In this document: piece after piece, positions 26,501 to 41,500 of the stretch | Numbering within the stretch: the stretch's first letter is position 1 | How the letters are laid out: every line of letters starts with the position of its first letter | Assembly (NCBI GenBank): GCA_963575645.1 | Contig: OY754476.1 | Location: forward strand, 5,146,001 to 5,210,000 | Source: Xanthostigma xanthostigma | Lineage: Eukaryota; Arthropoda; Insecta; Raphidioptera; Raphidiidae | Direction of reading: 5' to 3' | Length of the DNA: 64,000 nucleotides | The notes under the pieces: model-generated | What the model saw: the letters and a program-made list of their open reading frames with translations, nothing else | Databases searched by the model: none | Told to the model about the DNA's origin: nothing | Made by a program: the position numbers and the translations under genes

Positions 26501-29500
26501 TTCAAATGCGCCCTTACAGTCTGTATCTATAGTACAATGTAGATAATAAGGTATAATAAGGTATATTCCTTGTACGACTGACCGGCTCGTGCAAGCGACA
26601 ATTATATAGATTGTAGACGTTGTCGATCACTTTCCCTTCCCCGAAATTTGAAATCGTTCGCGGACCACACTTTGGCTCCTGCGGACCACTGGTTGGGAAC
26701 CACTGATTTTAATCAATTGCACTGTGTTACTGAAAAATCTCATCAAACTTTAGGAGCGTGTTTGAAAACTAGAAATGCTCAAAAAAAGTTTCCTTCGCGA
26801 ATTTCAGACTGTTTGCTTGACTATGATGTAACAAAACTATCTAAAATCGCGTTACACTGTTTAAAAAATTTTCACGTCGTTTTCTGGTAGATCATTGATT
26901 AAAAAAATTGAAGAAACAAAATACATATCTGATATATTATATGTTTTGACAATCTTTTTTAATGTCTGTCGAGGTTAGATGATACGGCGTGATACGCCAC
27001 TGGTAAAGGATAGACGTTGTTCAAGTACAGGCTACACGTTTCATATATTCCGGACTTCATGAGTTCAATTGCTTGAGGGCCATTTGCTTCCCGGTCGGTT
27101 AAAGATTAAAATAGCGATGAAGCATGAATTTTTGAAATCGATTTTAAACGAAATTAAAATGAGTTTCCAAATTATAAAACTAACTTTTCAATGAACACGT
27201 GAATTAAATACTGTAATTCAGTACTCAATATTAGGGATGTGACATTGAATGAAAAAAATCGATTACTTAATAATCGATTTTTTTAGTTTGAATATAAATC
27301 GATTTTTAAAAAATCGATTTTAAAAGAAATAATCGATTTTTGTAGAAAAATCGATTTTTTCTATATAATAACAAAACTAAGAGAATAATATTAACAATTT
27401 ATTAGAATGAAAATCATTTAAAATGATAAGTATAATAATAATAACCAAAATGACAACCTTATAGTTATTGATACAGATTTGAATTGTTGAAACAATTTCT
27501 AATGCAATTTGACAAATTTAATTTACAATAAAAATAAAACCAAACGATAAGAATCAAAAGTAAAACGACAAGTTTTTGGTATGAAAACTAAAATACAAAA
27601 CAAATCATGCATTAAACTTTGAGTTTAAAGAATCAAAAAACTAAAACGAATCGTCTGTCGCACAAATGGTACCATTTACAAAAATCGATTAAAATGTGTA
27701 ATTTTTATAATCGATTCATTAAAAATCGATTATTGTCATAAATAAAATCGATTACCAGATCTTGATTATAAGAAAAAAATAATCGATTAAAATAAAAATC
27801 GATTATTTTTTCACATCCCTACTCAATATTTTTCTACTGTACTAATATATAAGATCAGTATCGTCATTTTTTCGCCATTTGAATTTATCCACTTTCTAGG
27901 ATTATTATTTGTTATCCCACAACGCTAAAAATCAATCAGATACCAATAATCGCTAAACTCTTGGAAAAGAATCGAGAATCTATTGGATAACGTGATTAGA
28001 TCCCCTATCCTGGAATATAGCTGTTGGTAGGAAGAAATAGTATCAAGTAACAAAAAATATTTCATGCATCCGATAGCATCAATTCATAAGTTATTGTAAT
28101 TTGAATGCGCGATTTCTTTACAATTAACAATTTGAAGATATATTGCTTTTAAATTAGGACCTCAGTATAATGGAAAGAGAACGTCAAAGTCATATGAGAT
28201 TCTTACTATACAAGGGTAGTGAATGCAATAATTATATTACATATTACCATATTCAAACCATGTTCTGACGCTATGATGAATAAACTATCTATCTATCTAT
28301 CTACCTACCACCAACGTATTCATAGAGGATATTTGAGTTCGTTTAGAGTTTAATAACTAATTAATGGCAACAAGACTTGATACCAAGAGATTTAGGTCGA
28401 ACTGACAAAAAGAAAAATTGAAGCAATAAGTGATATTTTGATTATAATGCCAAATGAATATTTATGTTTATTTGCATAATAAGATTTGGTGTTTTAATCA
28501 TATTGTAGATTCTTATTTCTTGTTCATTTATCGCTCGATGACATCTTCGTATCTTTGTTACAAATGTCTGAGCAAGCTTTAACTAGAGCATCTACATGGT
28601 TTACTGCAAATAAATTACTTTTAAATAAAAAAAAAGACACAGCGCTGTGTATTTAAGTATAAAACCACTGTTTCCGTTGCAGAACCTGTTACTAGCGTAA
28701 AATGTCTAGGGATAAATATTGATAACAATCTTAAATGGAACACACATATCGATTCGATTTGTAATAGGCTATCGCAAATATTATTCCTGCTGAGAAAAAT
28801 TGTTAACATAGCGTCCACAGATGTATGTGTTACTATCTACAACGGGCTTTTTAATTCTATTTTGCAATATGGACTGATTATATGGGGCGCTGACCCTCAT
28901 GTTGATAGTCTTCAAATTGCAAAAGAAAGCAGTTAGAATATTAACTAAATCAAAGTATAATGCTCACTGTGCTCCTCTTTTTAGAGCTTTAAATATCATG
29001 ACGCTACCCTCACTGTTCGTTTTCGTAAATCTCTTATATATCAAACGAAACCTATCTAAGTTCCAAATTGTTGAGGAAATACACTCTCACAATACACGTG
29101 ATGCGAAAAACATAAGAGTGCCTTTTCATTCTGTAAACAAACAGAAATATGGACCCAATTATTGGTCACTACAATTATATAATGCTCTACCTTTAGAAAC
29201 GCGTTTCCTTCCTGAAAATGTCTTTAAAAAAGTTATCAAAAAGCGGCTAATGGACATGTGTCTATATAATTTTAAGGATTTTTTATAATTTCAAATGTTA
29301 TATGACGTTTTGTCAAATTTTGTAAATGCGACAAATAAAAAATATCTTATCTTATCTTATCTTATTATGCCAGGGGTCGGCAACCTTTTGAGACGGAAGA
29401 GCCAAAAGTTACAGTTTACAAAATTTCCCAGTTTTTAAAGAGTCACTAAACATTTTCTTTTCAGTATTATAGCATTTGCTTATATAGGTATAATATATAT

Positions 29501-32500
29501 ATCCGAGGACGACACGTCGCGACGGTGGCGGTGTGGGTGAGACGCGAGTGGAAATGGCTGAGACATAGGCATGGTACTCAATCATGGATCGATTGGACGA
29601 TTTTTAAGGGTTTATATAATAAAATAATTAATTTTCGCGTGTGGATCTGGAGAGCCGCAACTTTACATCAAAAGAGCCGCAGGTTGCCGACCCCTGTACT
29701 ATGCGAATGATGACGCTTTTAAGATACCTTGAAGCGTGTGCTATTTCATTATAGCTTAAGAATCTGCTTTATTATAAATCTGAAGATACGAAAAAAATAA
29801 TGAAAAGTCGTATTTGTCTTTTACCCATAAATATTAATTTGGGAAATTAATTAAAACGAAACTAATAAAAAAAATAATATGAAATGGAAGTTGTTTCGGA
29901 AACAAATGAGATCTAAAAAAGGAACGCTTGACATAATACGCAGTAAATAAGCTATCGTTCTTTAATAATCATTGATTGGTGTTGAACTGTAATAGCCTCG
30001 GTTCAGAATACCACACTAATGTCATATAAAGTTAAACAACACGCATGTTTAGCTGAAATAAAATAAAAATACAGCATATAGGTATATAGTTCTGCTTCTG
30101 TGATTGATTTTCCATGTCCAAGCAGATATTTCAGCTATTATAAAAGATACGATAAGAAACTCAGAAAAAAAATATAGTATAGTCAGTCAACTATACGTGA
30201 AATAACTTATAAACGTTGTTCTGAATCAAAGCAACGATTTTATATCCATTATTACTGTATCTTTAGTTGTCGTGCAAACTGACTACCGAAAAATCAATTC
30301 TTTTGACACTCTCAAATTAATAATATGCACATTGTGTGAAAAGGCACATTATTGACGTTGGTAAATGGTAGGGGTGACCTTGAAATAACAACGTTACACA
30401 GAATTTGGAACAACTCGATTCCAATATTATCCAAAAGTTTATACACAAATCTTATAAAATTCACGACTTAAACCCATGATTGATTTTTAAGGTTACATTG
30501 ACTTATATATTACCACGGATTCGATTCTCATTTATTTTTAATAGCCAATATTCAATAATTTCAGTGGACGGTATTTTTTATTTTGGCTTTTAAATTCGTC
30601 AGTGACAATTGATAGAAGTAATAATTTTATAACAAAAATAAACTTACCACTGAGTTGACAAATTGCTTTCTCCGTTAGTTCGGATAGATGACAAGAATCC
30701 AGCTATTAACACCATATCACTACTTAAATCAATCACAATTATTCACTTCCAACTGCACTAACGATAATTTTTAAAACGAGTAATACCCACTAACGTTTCT
30801 ACAAAGATATAAAACAAACCAGTAGACAAATAACGCAGCTTCAATTTGCAACTGACATAACGGCATTATCTAGACCAACTAGATCTCTACTGATTTGTTT
30901 CAAAACAAAAAACGGTAACATCAGTCATTAAATTCTTGATGACTTAGTCTGGTGTTCAGGCTCGTTTTCAACCCTTATTTCAAGATTTTTTTATAGCAAA
31001 ATAATGTACAATCATTTCAATTTTGCTACATGTTTTTATTGACATCGGAAACTAAGAAAAAACGTTTTTTTACAATTTTATAATTGTTTTTTTAATCTAA
31101 AGTAGATAGTAATGGTGGTAGGTGGGTGGCACGGGTGATAACGTCACTTGGAATCATCTGAATTAAAAAAAATAAATTGTTTATTGTTTCGTAGGCTTAT
31201 GGCTCTATCCTGTACTAGAAATAAACATTTTGGGGACAGGACGATAAGTGTACGTTTTCAAAGCCACTATTTTTTACTAAAATAAACGTTTCAAATTTTT
31301 TTCACTTGTAGAAAAACCTAAAATTACACAGTTTCTAAAATAAAATTAGCATTTTTCATATAAATTTTCACAGGAAAAAAATGTTAAAATTGGAATAATT
31401 TTGCTTTCATCATTTTTATAGTTGACCTTTTGATAGCCAACCAATCAGAACATAGATGGAATGAGTTAATTTGAAAAATGACAGTGTCGAACTGCTATAC
31501 CCATTTCATTTCATGGACAATCAAACTATAATCTTTACTATTGAAAGGTATAGTATATTTATCCTTCTTCTATACATATGCATTTCTGTATTGACATTTC
31601 ACTTTAACAAATGATTAGTTACTTTCTACTCATAACATGTCCATAATATAATTTTTATCAACTTGTTTTTTAAAATAGAGGTATGCCTAATTTTAAAATT
31701 TACATGAAAAATGCAAATTTTATTTTAGAAACTGTAATTTTAGGTTTTTCTACAAGTGAAAAAAATTTGAAATGTATTTTAGTGAAAAATAGTGATTCTA
31801 AAAACGTACACTTATCGCCCGTCCCCGAACATTTTTTTTAATAAATGACAAAATTTTGGATTTCAAAAAAAAATCGCGATTTTGTCATTGAAAATTGGTA
31901 AAAAAAATAGAAATTATTTTTTTAATTAAGTAATTCTAGAACCGGACGGAGCTATTGTTGTGTAGAATACCCTGTGCAAAAATAAAAGCAATCGATTGTA
32001 TACAAAAATGTAGTTTTCAGAAAAAAACGCCTTTAAAGTTTTGATTTCAGATTTCTTACAAAAATATAAAAATGTATACCTATTTATACTAATCATCTAT
32101 GCCTGGTGCATATAGTAAACCTTCCGTTTCTTCAAAGGCATCATTTTCTGCTAATTTTTCTGTTCTTCTCTGCGAGTAACGTGATATAACAATTGAAATA
32201 TTAAACCGTTGCAGCTCTCGACTATATATGCTATAGCTTTGTAAATATTTAATATTTCGGTTTAAAATTTTTACAGTATTTTCGTAAAATGTAAAAAAAA
32301 TCAATTTTCCGAAGCTTGAATATCAGTCTACATCGTTAATTGCCAGATATTGAAGAAAATGAAACTGTATTTTACACTACAACTACACTAAGAAGTGACA
32401 CTTCTAATCCCGTCGATTATAGAGACATACGCGAATAAAATGCTCCTTACGCAGACTGTACGATCGCAACCACAAGCGTGACGCGTCTAGTCGGCACTCG

Positions 32501-35486
32501 GTACAAGAGCAACAGGCCCGAGGATTTATTCGTCTCGTCATAATAACGATAACCTGGCGCCTAATTTTAAACTAATCTTTAAAGGAGCATGCTTCGAGAC
32601 ATTAGCCGCAATTATTTAATGCCTATAAGCAGATATTTTATAGGGGGTAGTACAATTCTTTTTTCTATAACCCGTGCATATACAGTATACACATTTTGAA
32701 CGCGAGTAGGGTAATCCTGTAACGGCAGACAAATGAATGGATACCATATTTTATATTTTGTCGGCAGGGTTTTGTACTGCGACATGATATATTTTTTCCG
32801 TTTAGTTTTTAATTTTGATTGCTACTCCATTGATTATTAGGGCCGAACTATAACATGATTTCTTAATTCTAAAAACCTATTGATTTGATTTTAGTAAACA
32901 ACCACGAATTAGAGCCATTAGTAAACGATCATAACGACCAGGACAGAAGTGGGGTTGATGAAATTAACACTGATTTAAATCAGAAACAACCTGATGATCA
33001 GAAACATTTTTTGCAAATGAAAGAATTTAAAACAGAATATAAAAAGAAATTTAGACCATTTTCTCAATACGAATATTTGGAATCAGAAGGAAGATTTACT
33101 CGTCGTGCAAGTGTTAAGAGAGATGATGGAACGCACGCTGTCGACAACGCTTTGGAAGAGGTCGATGCTGATTCACCGATTCCTCCGCCATCGCAGAGTG
33201 GGGAAAACGCTGCACCTTGGTATAAAGAAGTGATTGAACTTCGTAAAAAGGCCGGTGAATACAGAGTACGTTTCATTTATACTTACCAATTTATTTTAAT
33301 TTTGATAACCGAAAAACTTTTTTATTCCAAAGACTTAATACAACAGTTTTTGATCATAAATTATTGTTTCCTTATTAAAGTGAAACTTTTATTCTATCGC
33401 CCCGAATTTTTCTGGCCGTATGTTGCATGTCGCATTACAGGCGGCCGCGGAGTAGGGGTAAAGTGAAAGGCGCTCGGAGTAGGCGCTCGGTAGAGCAGCC
33501 AAGGTCAATATGGCGGCGCCCATGGTTAGCATCAGCTGACCGTGTAGTATGTATAACACATAGTCAGTCTGTTATGCGGGCAAGTGCTGTACAGTGTTTA
33601 CATCACAGAACAATAATGTGGTTTACATGTTTTTTAGGCGCGAATAGCGTAAGCTAAAGCGCCTATATATGTACTCGTTATTCGTGTATTCATGTGAATA
33701 TTGTTGTTTATAATTAATCGTGATGGATAAATGTCTACAATCCAACTTTTATTGGATTGTAGGCAATCCAATAAAAGTTTCACTTGCGTCTTGGTTTCTT
33801 AAAACCACACAACTGTTTTAATTTACATATTGAACTTGGAAGACTTGGAAATTTGGATTAACTTGTATAATAATCAAGTGACATTCTTTATGTGGCATGG
33901 TTTTTTTTTACAGCATCGAGGCTGGGGAACGGAACTGACGGGGGAACATAGATCAGAGCTGTTCAACAAACAAATTGAACTTTGGGACCAAGTTTCGAGA
34001 CGGAGTTCGTTATCAGCACTATCATTAGCTGCTACCACCTCACATAGGTTAGATATAATTATAAAAATAAGAAATAAACTGTGCTTTTCAATTAAATGTT
34101 TAAAATAAACAATTGGTCTATCTTAGAACCGCCATGCCATAATAAAATTTAAATAGACTTTTTGCGTAATGCGCGAAATTGCAGTTCTGTTAGGTAAATT
34201 TTATTTTCACCTATTTCGACTATAAATTGTAGAAAATTCAATTTGAATTATTTCTGAATAACCGTGAGTGCATTTTAAAAAGGTCAATTACGAAAGAAGA
34301 AAAGGAGAAAGAAAATAATAACAAAAGTTCACCGACAAAAGGATTGCATTCGGCTCCCGTAAGAAAATTTCCGGGGACTGCAAAACCTGTCAGTGATTTG
34401 AAAAAGCAAGATGATAATAAAACGGCTAGTGAAATAGGAACAAGATCTAGAAAAGATGCAGTTCCAAGGCATCATTTTGACAGAACTACTGGTGCAGGTA
34501 ACTATTTTGGTATCTTATCAAAAATAAATAGTAACACGTAACTAAACTCAAAAGCTTTTTCTTATGAGTGCATTATTTAGAAATTGTGCTGACGTGGTCA
34601 CGACGCGTTAGCCAATGAAACCGGCACATTTTCTTTACATGTTATAGAGAAAGCACGCGATTTAGTAATTGTATCGCGACTGCATCGCGATTTGATGGTA
34701 TACGAAATCGTTCGATCGCCCAATTTGACAACAGCATGACAACCCAATTGCACTTTTGCGAAATCGGAACCTTGCCTATGTATTTTAGCGAGTAGAATGT
34801 GGATTTACGCTATTGACTGGTGACGATCTACAAACGATTAAATTTAAAATTAGTCATCATGCAACAAGCGGTGTGTGCGACCTAGCTCTAAAAAGCAGAG
34901 ATCCCAAAACCTACGGCTAGTTATGTCTATCAATAACAGAACTACTATTTTGGAATTAAAAGCTTGCAATTCTTATACGTTTTTCTTCTGAAAGATATTT
35001 ATCGGCGCTGCTATCATAGTTACCATTTATAAAATGATGATAATAGCACCGGTACAGAACAGCTTGTATTGAATGGACCATCTCCAGAAATATTTATTAC
35101 GCATTTGTAAAATAGTCTAGAACAATTATTTACTACGTAGCTAAAATTGACTATACAAAGTCACGCAAGGAAAGAATCATCAATTATTAAAAACAACTTT
35201 ATGTACGTAGGTTGTGTACCTATACGAAAAAGTCAATATTTGTATATATTATAGATTACTTTTATACTTGGCAAAAAAGCTTATTTTACAGAGAAAAAAC
35301 TGCCAATCAGAACAGATTCAATTATATTATATAGGACGGTGCAGAACTTACAATTAATGTTCTTTTAAAATCTAAATCTTTACAGAAAATTCAACAAAAA
35401 AACAGAGCGTTACACTTGTTTTTTTTAGATAAATGGTAACGTCATTTACCAATAAAATAAGTAGGTTGTTAAATATATAAAATATG

Positions 35487-35566
<80 letters not shown>

Positions 35567-38500
35567 AGGAAATCATTCCATTATAAAAAAAAAATTGGTT
35601 GTCTGTAAAGTCGGTTTACGGACGATAGTTTTACGTGATAACGTATTCCGTAATACATAACCTAAATTTTAGTAGCTGTCAAACTTGGGCCGAAGCATAC
35701 TGCGCTCTCGCTTGCACGCACAGGGTCAGGCGGAACGTTACACTTTTTCGTGCGTGCAGCTGGTGTTTCATCAATTTATAAGACGTTATCACGTCAAAAT
35801 AATTAATTTGCTTACATTTTTTCCGAAGACAGGCTACATAATTAAATACATAAAAAATTTCTTATAATGTCGTAAAAAGAAAATTCCGTAATGATGCAGA
35901 GATAGTCTGATTTTAGTATATTGATATTATAATTATTATCAAGAAATAAGAACAATCAGCAGTGTTTTATTATCATTACAGAGGAAGGTGTAATTTTAAC
36001 ATCTCCAACTCGAGAAAAACTTGAGCCCGTAATACCTAAGAAGAAGGATGACGATCATTCTATTGGTTCACAACGATCTAGCTCCCAAAAATCTAGTTCT
36101 CAAAAATCTAGTCCCCAGAAATCTAGTCCTCAAAAATCAAGTCCTCAAAAGGCAAGAACTAAGAGCAGTCCTCGACAAGGTAAGTTTCAAAAACCTCCAC
36201 CAACCACCATCCTGACTGTATTTTTCAACATCCAATCAAAGCAAATCGTTCAAAAATTTTGGATTTTAGATAAAAGTAATAATTTTCATACGTACCTATT
36301 CTGATTTTTTTGTATAGCTCGATCCCAATCCGTGGGACCTGCAAGTTTGTATTCAGAAAATCGGTCACCGAAACGCCAATCCCGATCAGCAACAGCGACA
36401 AGTAAGGTATCCAAGGCGAATACAACTCCAGCAACACCACAGACCACCAGTGCTGAAGCCACTTCTACAGGGCGCAGGCCACGACCCAGTAAGTAGTTTC
36501 AAATTCTTATCCAAATACTACACATTTCTCTCCAGCTATAATTTATTCAGAAATACTGACATCCCAATGCACGTTTAACAATTAGAATTGAAATTTTCTT
36601 TTCGAAGTTATTCGTCTTTTACTCGTAGTGGACCTAGCTTAGACGTTTACATAATATTCTGAACATTTTTGAATATCAATCACATTTATCGCAATTTATA
36701 TAGCGACTTTTAATTTGAGACCCACTTGTTCGCTTTCAGGATTTTTTTTATTGTTGCTCAAATCTCCAAATTTACTATTGAAGATTGAATCTTCGATTGT
36801 TGAATGTGTGTAACACTTTGACGGACAAACCGGCTTAGATCGTCATAAACAAAACTTCAAAAGTTTGACGCGACGGCTGAAGCCGTCGTATACTACGGAA
36901 CGTTTTATAGCCAGACGAGTGTAGCAGTTTATTTTCCAGTGTAGAATACATACCCTGTGTGCTTTGTGTCACCGTACAAATATCTACTAAGGCAATATTG
37001 TCACAACATAACAACTTATAAAAGTAATTCAATTTCAAACATATGAAAAAAACTATAGTGTCAAAATTGGAACAAAACTGAATTTTTAAGTGTCCGTCAA
37101 AGTGTTAAGATTGAATTGTTAATCAAAGTTATTGAACCAGCGTGTCATTTCAAAACTTAAAATTTGTATATCTACAATATTTTTGATTGTAACTGTTTTT
37201 TGATAAATCTGCATTAAAGAAATATTTTCAAAATATTAATAACGGTGGTCCATTTATTACTATTCTAATTATAATTATTACAATGATTAATGATAATTTA
37301 CGCAAAAAATATGTCAAACGTGTAAGCAAGGTTACTAGCTATCACCGCGTATGAAGGGAGAGAAATTCAATATTTCAAATTGAAAATAGTACAGTAAAAA
37401 ACGAACAAATAAACCAAAAAGAACTGTTTCTGAATAAAACATTAAAAAATCCCTTATTAAAAACAAGATATTAACCATTTAATTGTAGAAGTTTTACTTT
37501 GAAAGTATTTTTAGTCTGCTCTTAGTATATCCACGAGTGTTCGTTAAAAATCAAAACAAAATGTTACTTCAATTACGACTGTTTTTACTGTACACTCGTT
37601 CAAACTGATTTTTTACAACTGCAAGAATTAAAACGCTATAAAAGTGCAAAATTTCGATTGGAATGTCATGTCTGTAAAAAAATCAGTTTTTGTAAATGAT
37701 AAACAAGGATATTTCATTGCATGCTCATGTTATTTTTCTAATACTTATTACTAATCAAAACAATCATTGAATCATTATTATCGTCATTAATATCATAGAA
37801 TCATTACCTGTATAAAATAATTTTACTATTTACATTTATTACTTATTTATTAATAATTTTTAATGACATGCTATTATTTGTGTGCCAAGTTTTGCTGTTC
37901 CCTAATTCCAATGTTATTTATTTAGAAAGAATGCCCGGATCTGATAGACCACTTAGTGTCGAAACCTTAGAAATTGTGTTGGCAGGTGTCTCCAAATCAA
38001 AAACTCAAATAGGTCATTTACCTAGGCGGTTACGACTGGTGGGGACTGACGAAAGCAAAAAAATTTCCTAAGAAATATAAAAAACGCACCTTGCAGTAAC
38101 AGCTAAATTCCAAAATTATAGATAATCAGCGTAAAATGCTTAAACACAAATTATTTAAAAGAAATAACAGCAATTCGGAGTTTGAGAATTATTGCACAGA
38201 TCGTTGATCGTCTATTACAAAATCATAATAGAACTGGAAAAGCAAATATGTAATTCGAATTTTCATTTTATTATTAAAAACAAAAACAAATTCAATTGCC
38301 ATTAGGCCCAAATGACCCTGGTAGTTGGTGGCCTCAAAAAAAAGTGCTGTGAAGATAGACATTTTGGAGACCACTGCTGAAGAATGTTAGGTGTATTAAT
38401 TTAGTGTTTTCCGGTTTTTCTAGCATCCCTGACAACCACTGCCCCTTCCCGATCTAAATGTAGTTCAGTTCCCCCCACTAAAGGTTCAGGAACGGACCAT

Positions 38501-41500
38501 CACCTAAGGCCATTGAGCCAGGACCGGATCAGCAAACCCCGACTGAAATCTGAGAAATCGGGCCCCAAAAGCCTCAACGGCTTGACAGCAAATTCAAATA
38601 AAACAAAAGGAGGATCGATTATTGTCAAAGAACGTAAGTATGTGGCATTCAATCTACGTGGAACAAAATAAAATTCAAATTTACTTTTAAAGTGTTACTG
38701 AAATTATTCTTTTTCACGAATAAAATTATAAAGTGTCAAAATATAACATATTGCATTTATTTAATTATTAAAAAAAAATGTTCCACGTAGAAAGAGTGTC
38801 CGTGTATAAAAAGCGTAATTAAAAAAAAACGACTGTTTTTCTGTGTTTGGCCGTATTACTGCAAAGCATGCACTAATGTTTATTTGATGTCATATTTAAA
38901 TGTATTTTATATTCTGCAATATTTAGTGTGGTTGCTGCATATATTAACATTGTTGTGTGTACAAAATATATAGCATAAATTGACATACATATATACAGGG
39001 TGTAACTAAAAAGAATGTACCGACTCATACATTACAAAGCTTAACGGAAAATGTAAAGGCCTCTGCACACGAGGCTAGAAACGCTGCTAGATTTCACTAC
39101 TAGCTTTCTAGCGCTGGTTTTCTTGTTAAGTGCTCGCTTCAGACGAGACTGTTTTTCAAGCTTGTTTTGTGGATAGATCTGGTGCGCGCGCAGTGACAGT
39201 TCGAGTATAAACACAGAGAAAAACGTGACTGTTGTCTAACTCTGAACAGAACGACGCCATATTGGTTTGTGGGCGTTTGTTCAAGTGCCCACGTGACAAG
39301 ATACTGCTTCCTGATTGGTTCTTGCTCATACCTAGGAGGGAAAATAGCCCCTGTTCTAATTTTTAAACCTATCTTGTGAGCTAGCAGGCGAGCCCGCAGT
39401 GACGTCATTTCCAGCTTCGTACCCAGCCTACCGGCTAGCAGAACTTCTAGCAGCGTTTCTAGCCTGATGTGCATGATGACTAAGGAGACCAAAATGAAGA
39501 ATTATACTTTCTAAAATGATTTATTCGTAAAATAGGTATTGAGTTTAATTGTACGATAATTTTCCTGTGAAACAATATATTAGTTCTGTATACAATATCC
39601 ATAGCGACAAATCTCACCGTATAATATTACCAATTTGTAGAAAATATCTTAATTTTTCAAATATTTATTATTGGGAAAATTGTTTTTCCAATATGTTAAA
39701 TGATGAAAAAACTTCTCGGTAAACTGTAGGTCTAACGTTATGAGGTTTCAAATAAATCATTTCTTTGTTTGAATGCATGACTACGGTCTTGCGATTTGCA
39801 TGACTATAATGACAAAAATATTTTTTTCATTTAAACTTAAAAAAAAATTATCACAATTTAACCTCTTCTGTCATGCTAAAAACATTTGACTGTCCCTCAG
39901 TTAAGGCAAAACTTTCTTCTGTTCCATTCTGTATACATACAAAAGTATGTAGTTTTTCAATATAAATTGTTACAGCATTAGATATACAAATATGTTAAAA
40001 CAAAAAAAAAAAACGGAAAATATGTCGAAGGAATTTTTTCTTATCTTGGATGACTAAGTACAGTACTACCTAATTATTACGGAGTATTTCCCAGTAAATT
40101 AAAACAACTACCACATTTAAAAAAAATCGGGCGACGCTAGGATTTAAGTTACCCGGAGACGAATCGAACAAAAACAAGTTTTTAAAAATCGGTTAAGGCG
40201 TTTGGGCTGTACGCTGGATACAAAAATCGTGACTCACAGATTCACAGACAAAGCGTGTACATATAGGCGCTTCCAGCTAAAGCTGGGATCGCGCCTAAAA
40301 AAAATGTATGCTGGTTCATTCTTCTTAGATAACATTAAATTATTTGCACAAAAAAATTTAAAAAAAACTATATTGCTATTTTCGTGGATTATACAGAAAT
40401 AATTAAGTCACAAAAAGTATTGAATTCTATTATTTTTTATGCTATTATAGTTGATTAGGTATAGGTGCTATAAATCGGGACCCCTTTGTATATGATTGTA
40501 ATGTGCTAAATAATATTGATATATTGTGTATATAATTAACAAATATAATGTCCCTATATGTGTTTTTGCGGGCCCTGTGTTATAAATATGCTTTCACTGT
40601 TTGCATTACATATACAGGTTGATTCAAAACCATTGTGCCAAAATGCGATAAAACGGGAACTTGTTTTTAATGAAATTTTATCAAAAAAAAATTCGCGCGA
40701 TTTTTTATCTGATTAACAATTTTTTGTTGTCCAACGCTCAATTAATGCCTCTGTTCTTTTTCCTATATTTTTTTAATAATACAGCCAAATTATTGCAATA
40801 TCCACCAATTAATAAGTATGACATGTACATTTCAAGCTCTATAAATATTATTGTAATAAATATTTCAGGAGCCGGCTAGACTTCAAAAGTCGACACTGAA
40901 TTCGACTGAAAACTAATTTCGCTTAACCCTTTTTTTAAATGATCTCTCTAACTTTTCAATCATCAGCTCATCTATTTGGTCTCAGGATAAATTTAAAAAA
41001 AAAATTTCTATATTAGTTCAAAATTCAAATGAAATAATTAGTAACATTCGAGTCTAAAATATTTCATATCAATTTAATTTTGGCAAATATCATCATCTGT
41101 CGTTTAAGTTGACCATTTATCATGAATGAAGCTGTACTGTACCATCATGTTGCCAGCTGAACCAATTTTCACAATATTTCAGGAGCTCATGATATTATAT
41201 TATGCACAAATTAATATATTGGATGGCTCCGCTAACTACGGCACAATACAGTTTCTCCAATGATAGATGGCAGACAAAACACCGATTGGTTCAGAGCACT
41301 AAATGTAAATAATCTAAATATAACACAATTCACAAATTAATACAAAATTGTACAAATTCACTAAATCATAAAAAAATTCATTTTAAACTAAAAATAACAA
41401 TACATATACACCTGTGATCCATATTTATAGATATTTTTTTAATCACTATTTAATCAAAAAAATTATACATTCGTTTAATTTTTTTTTTAAATTCCACCTG

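Larger units (their letters stand above)
22971..32894 (+). other. Intron D-E
   Basis: 9.9 kb. It holds hAT-type elements at 23001, 26053, 27232 and 29371, a nested TA-flanked MITE at 23115, inverted-repeat elements at 24104 and 31232, and a truncated LINE at 28534. An unassigned minus-strand open frame at 32089-32304 ends AFEETEGLLYAPGIDD and may be a transposon remnant. No exon of the gene is seen. Confidence 0.5.

Noticed and set aside
26648-26890. Plus-strand open frame of 80 codons.
   Set aside because: It begins inside the hAT element and runs across its border into the flank, so it is not a gene.
28899-29288. A 129-codon frame as a separate gene.
   Set aside because: It is the C-terminal end of a frameshifted LINE reverse transcriptase, continuous with coding remnants upstream and a TTATC tail downstream.
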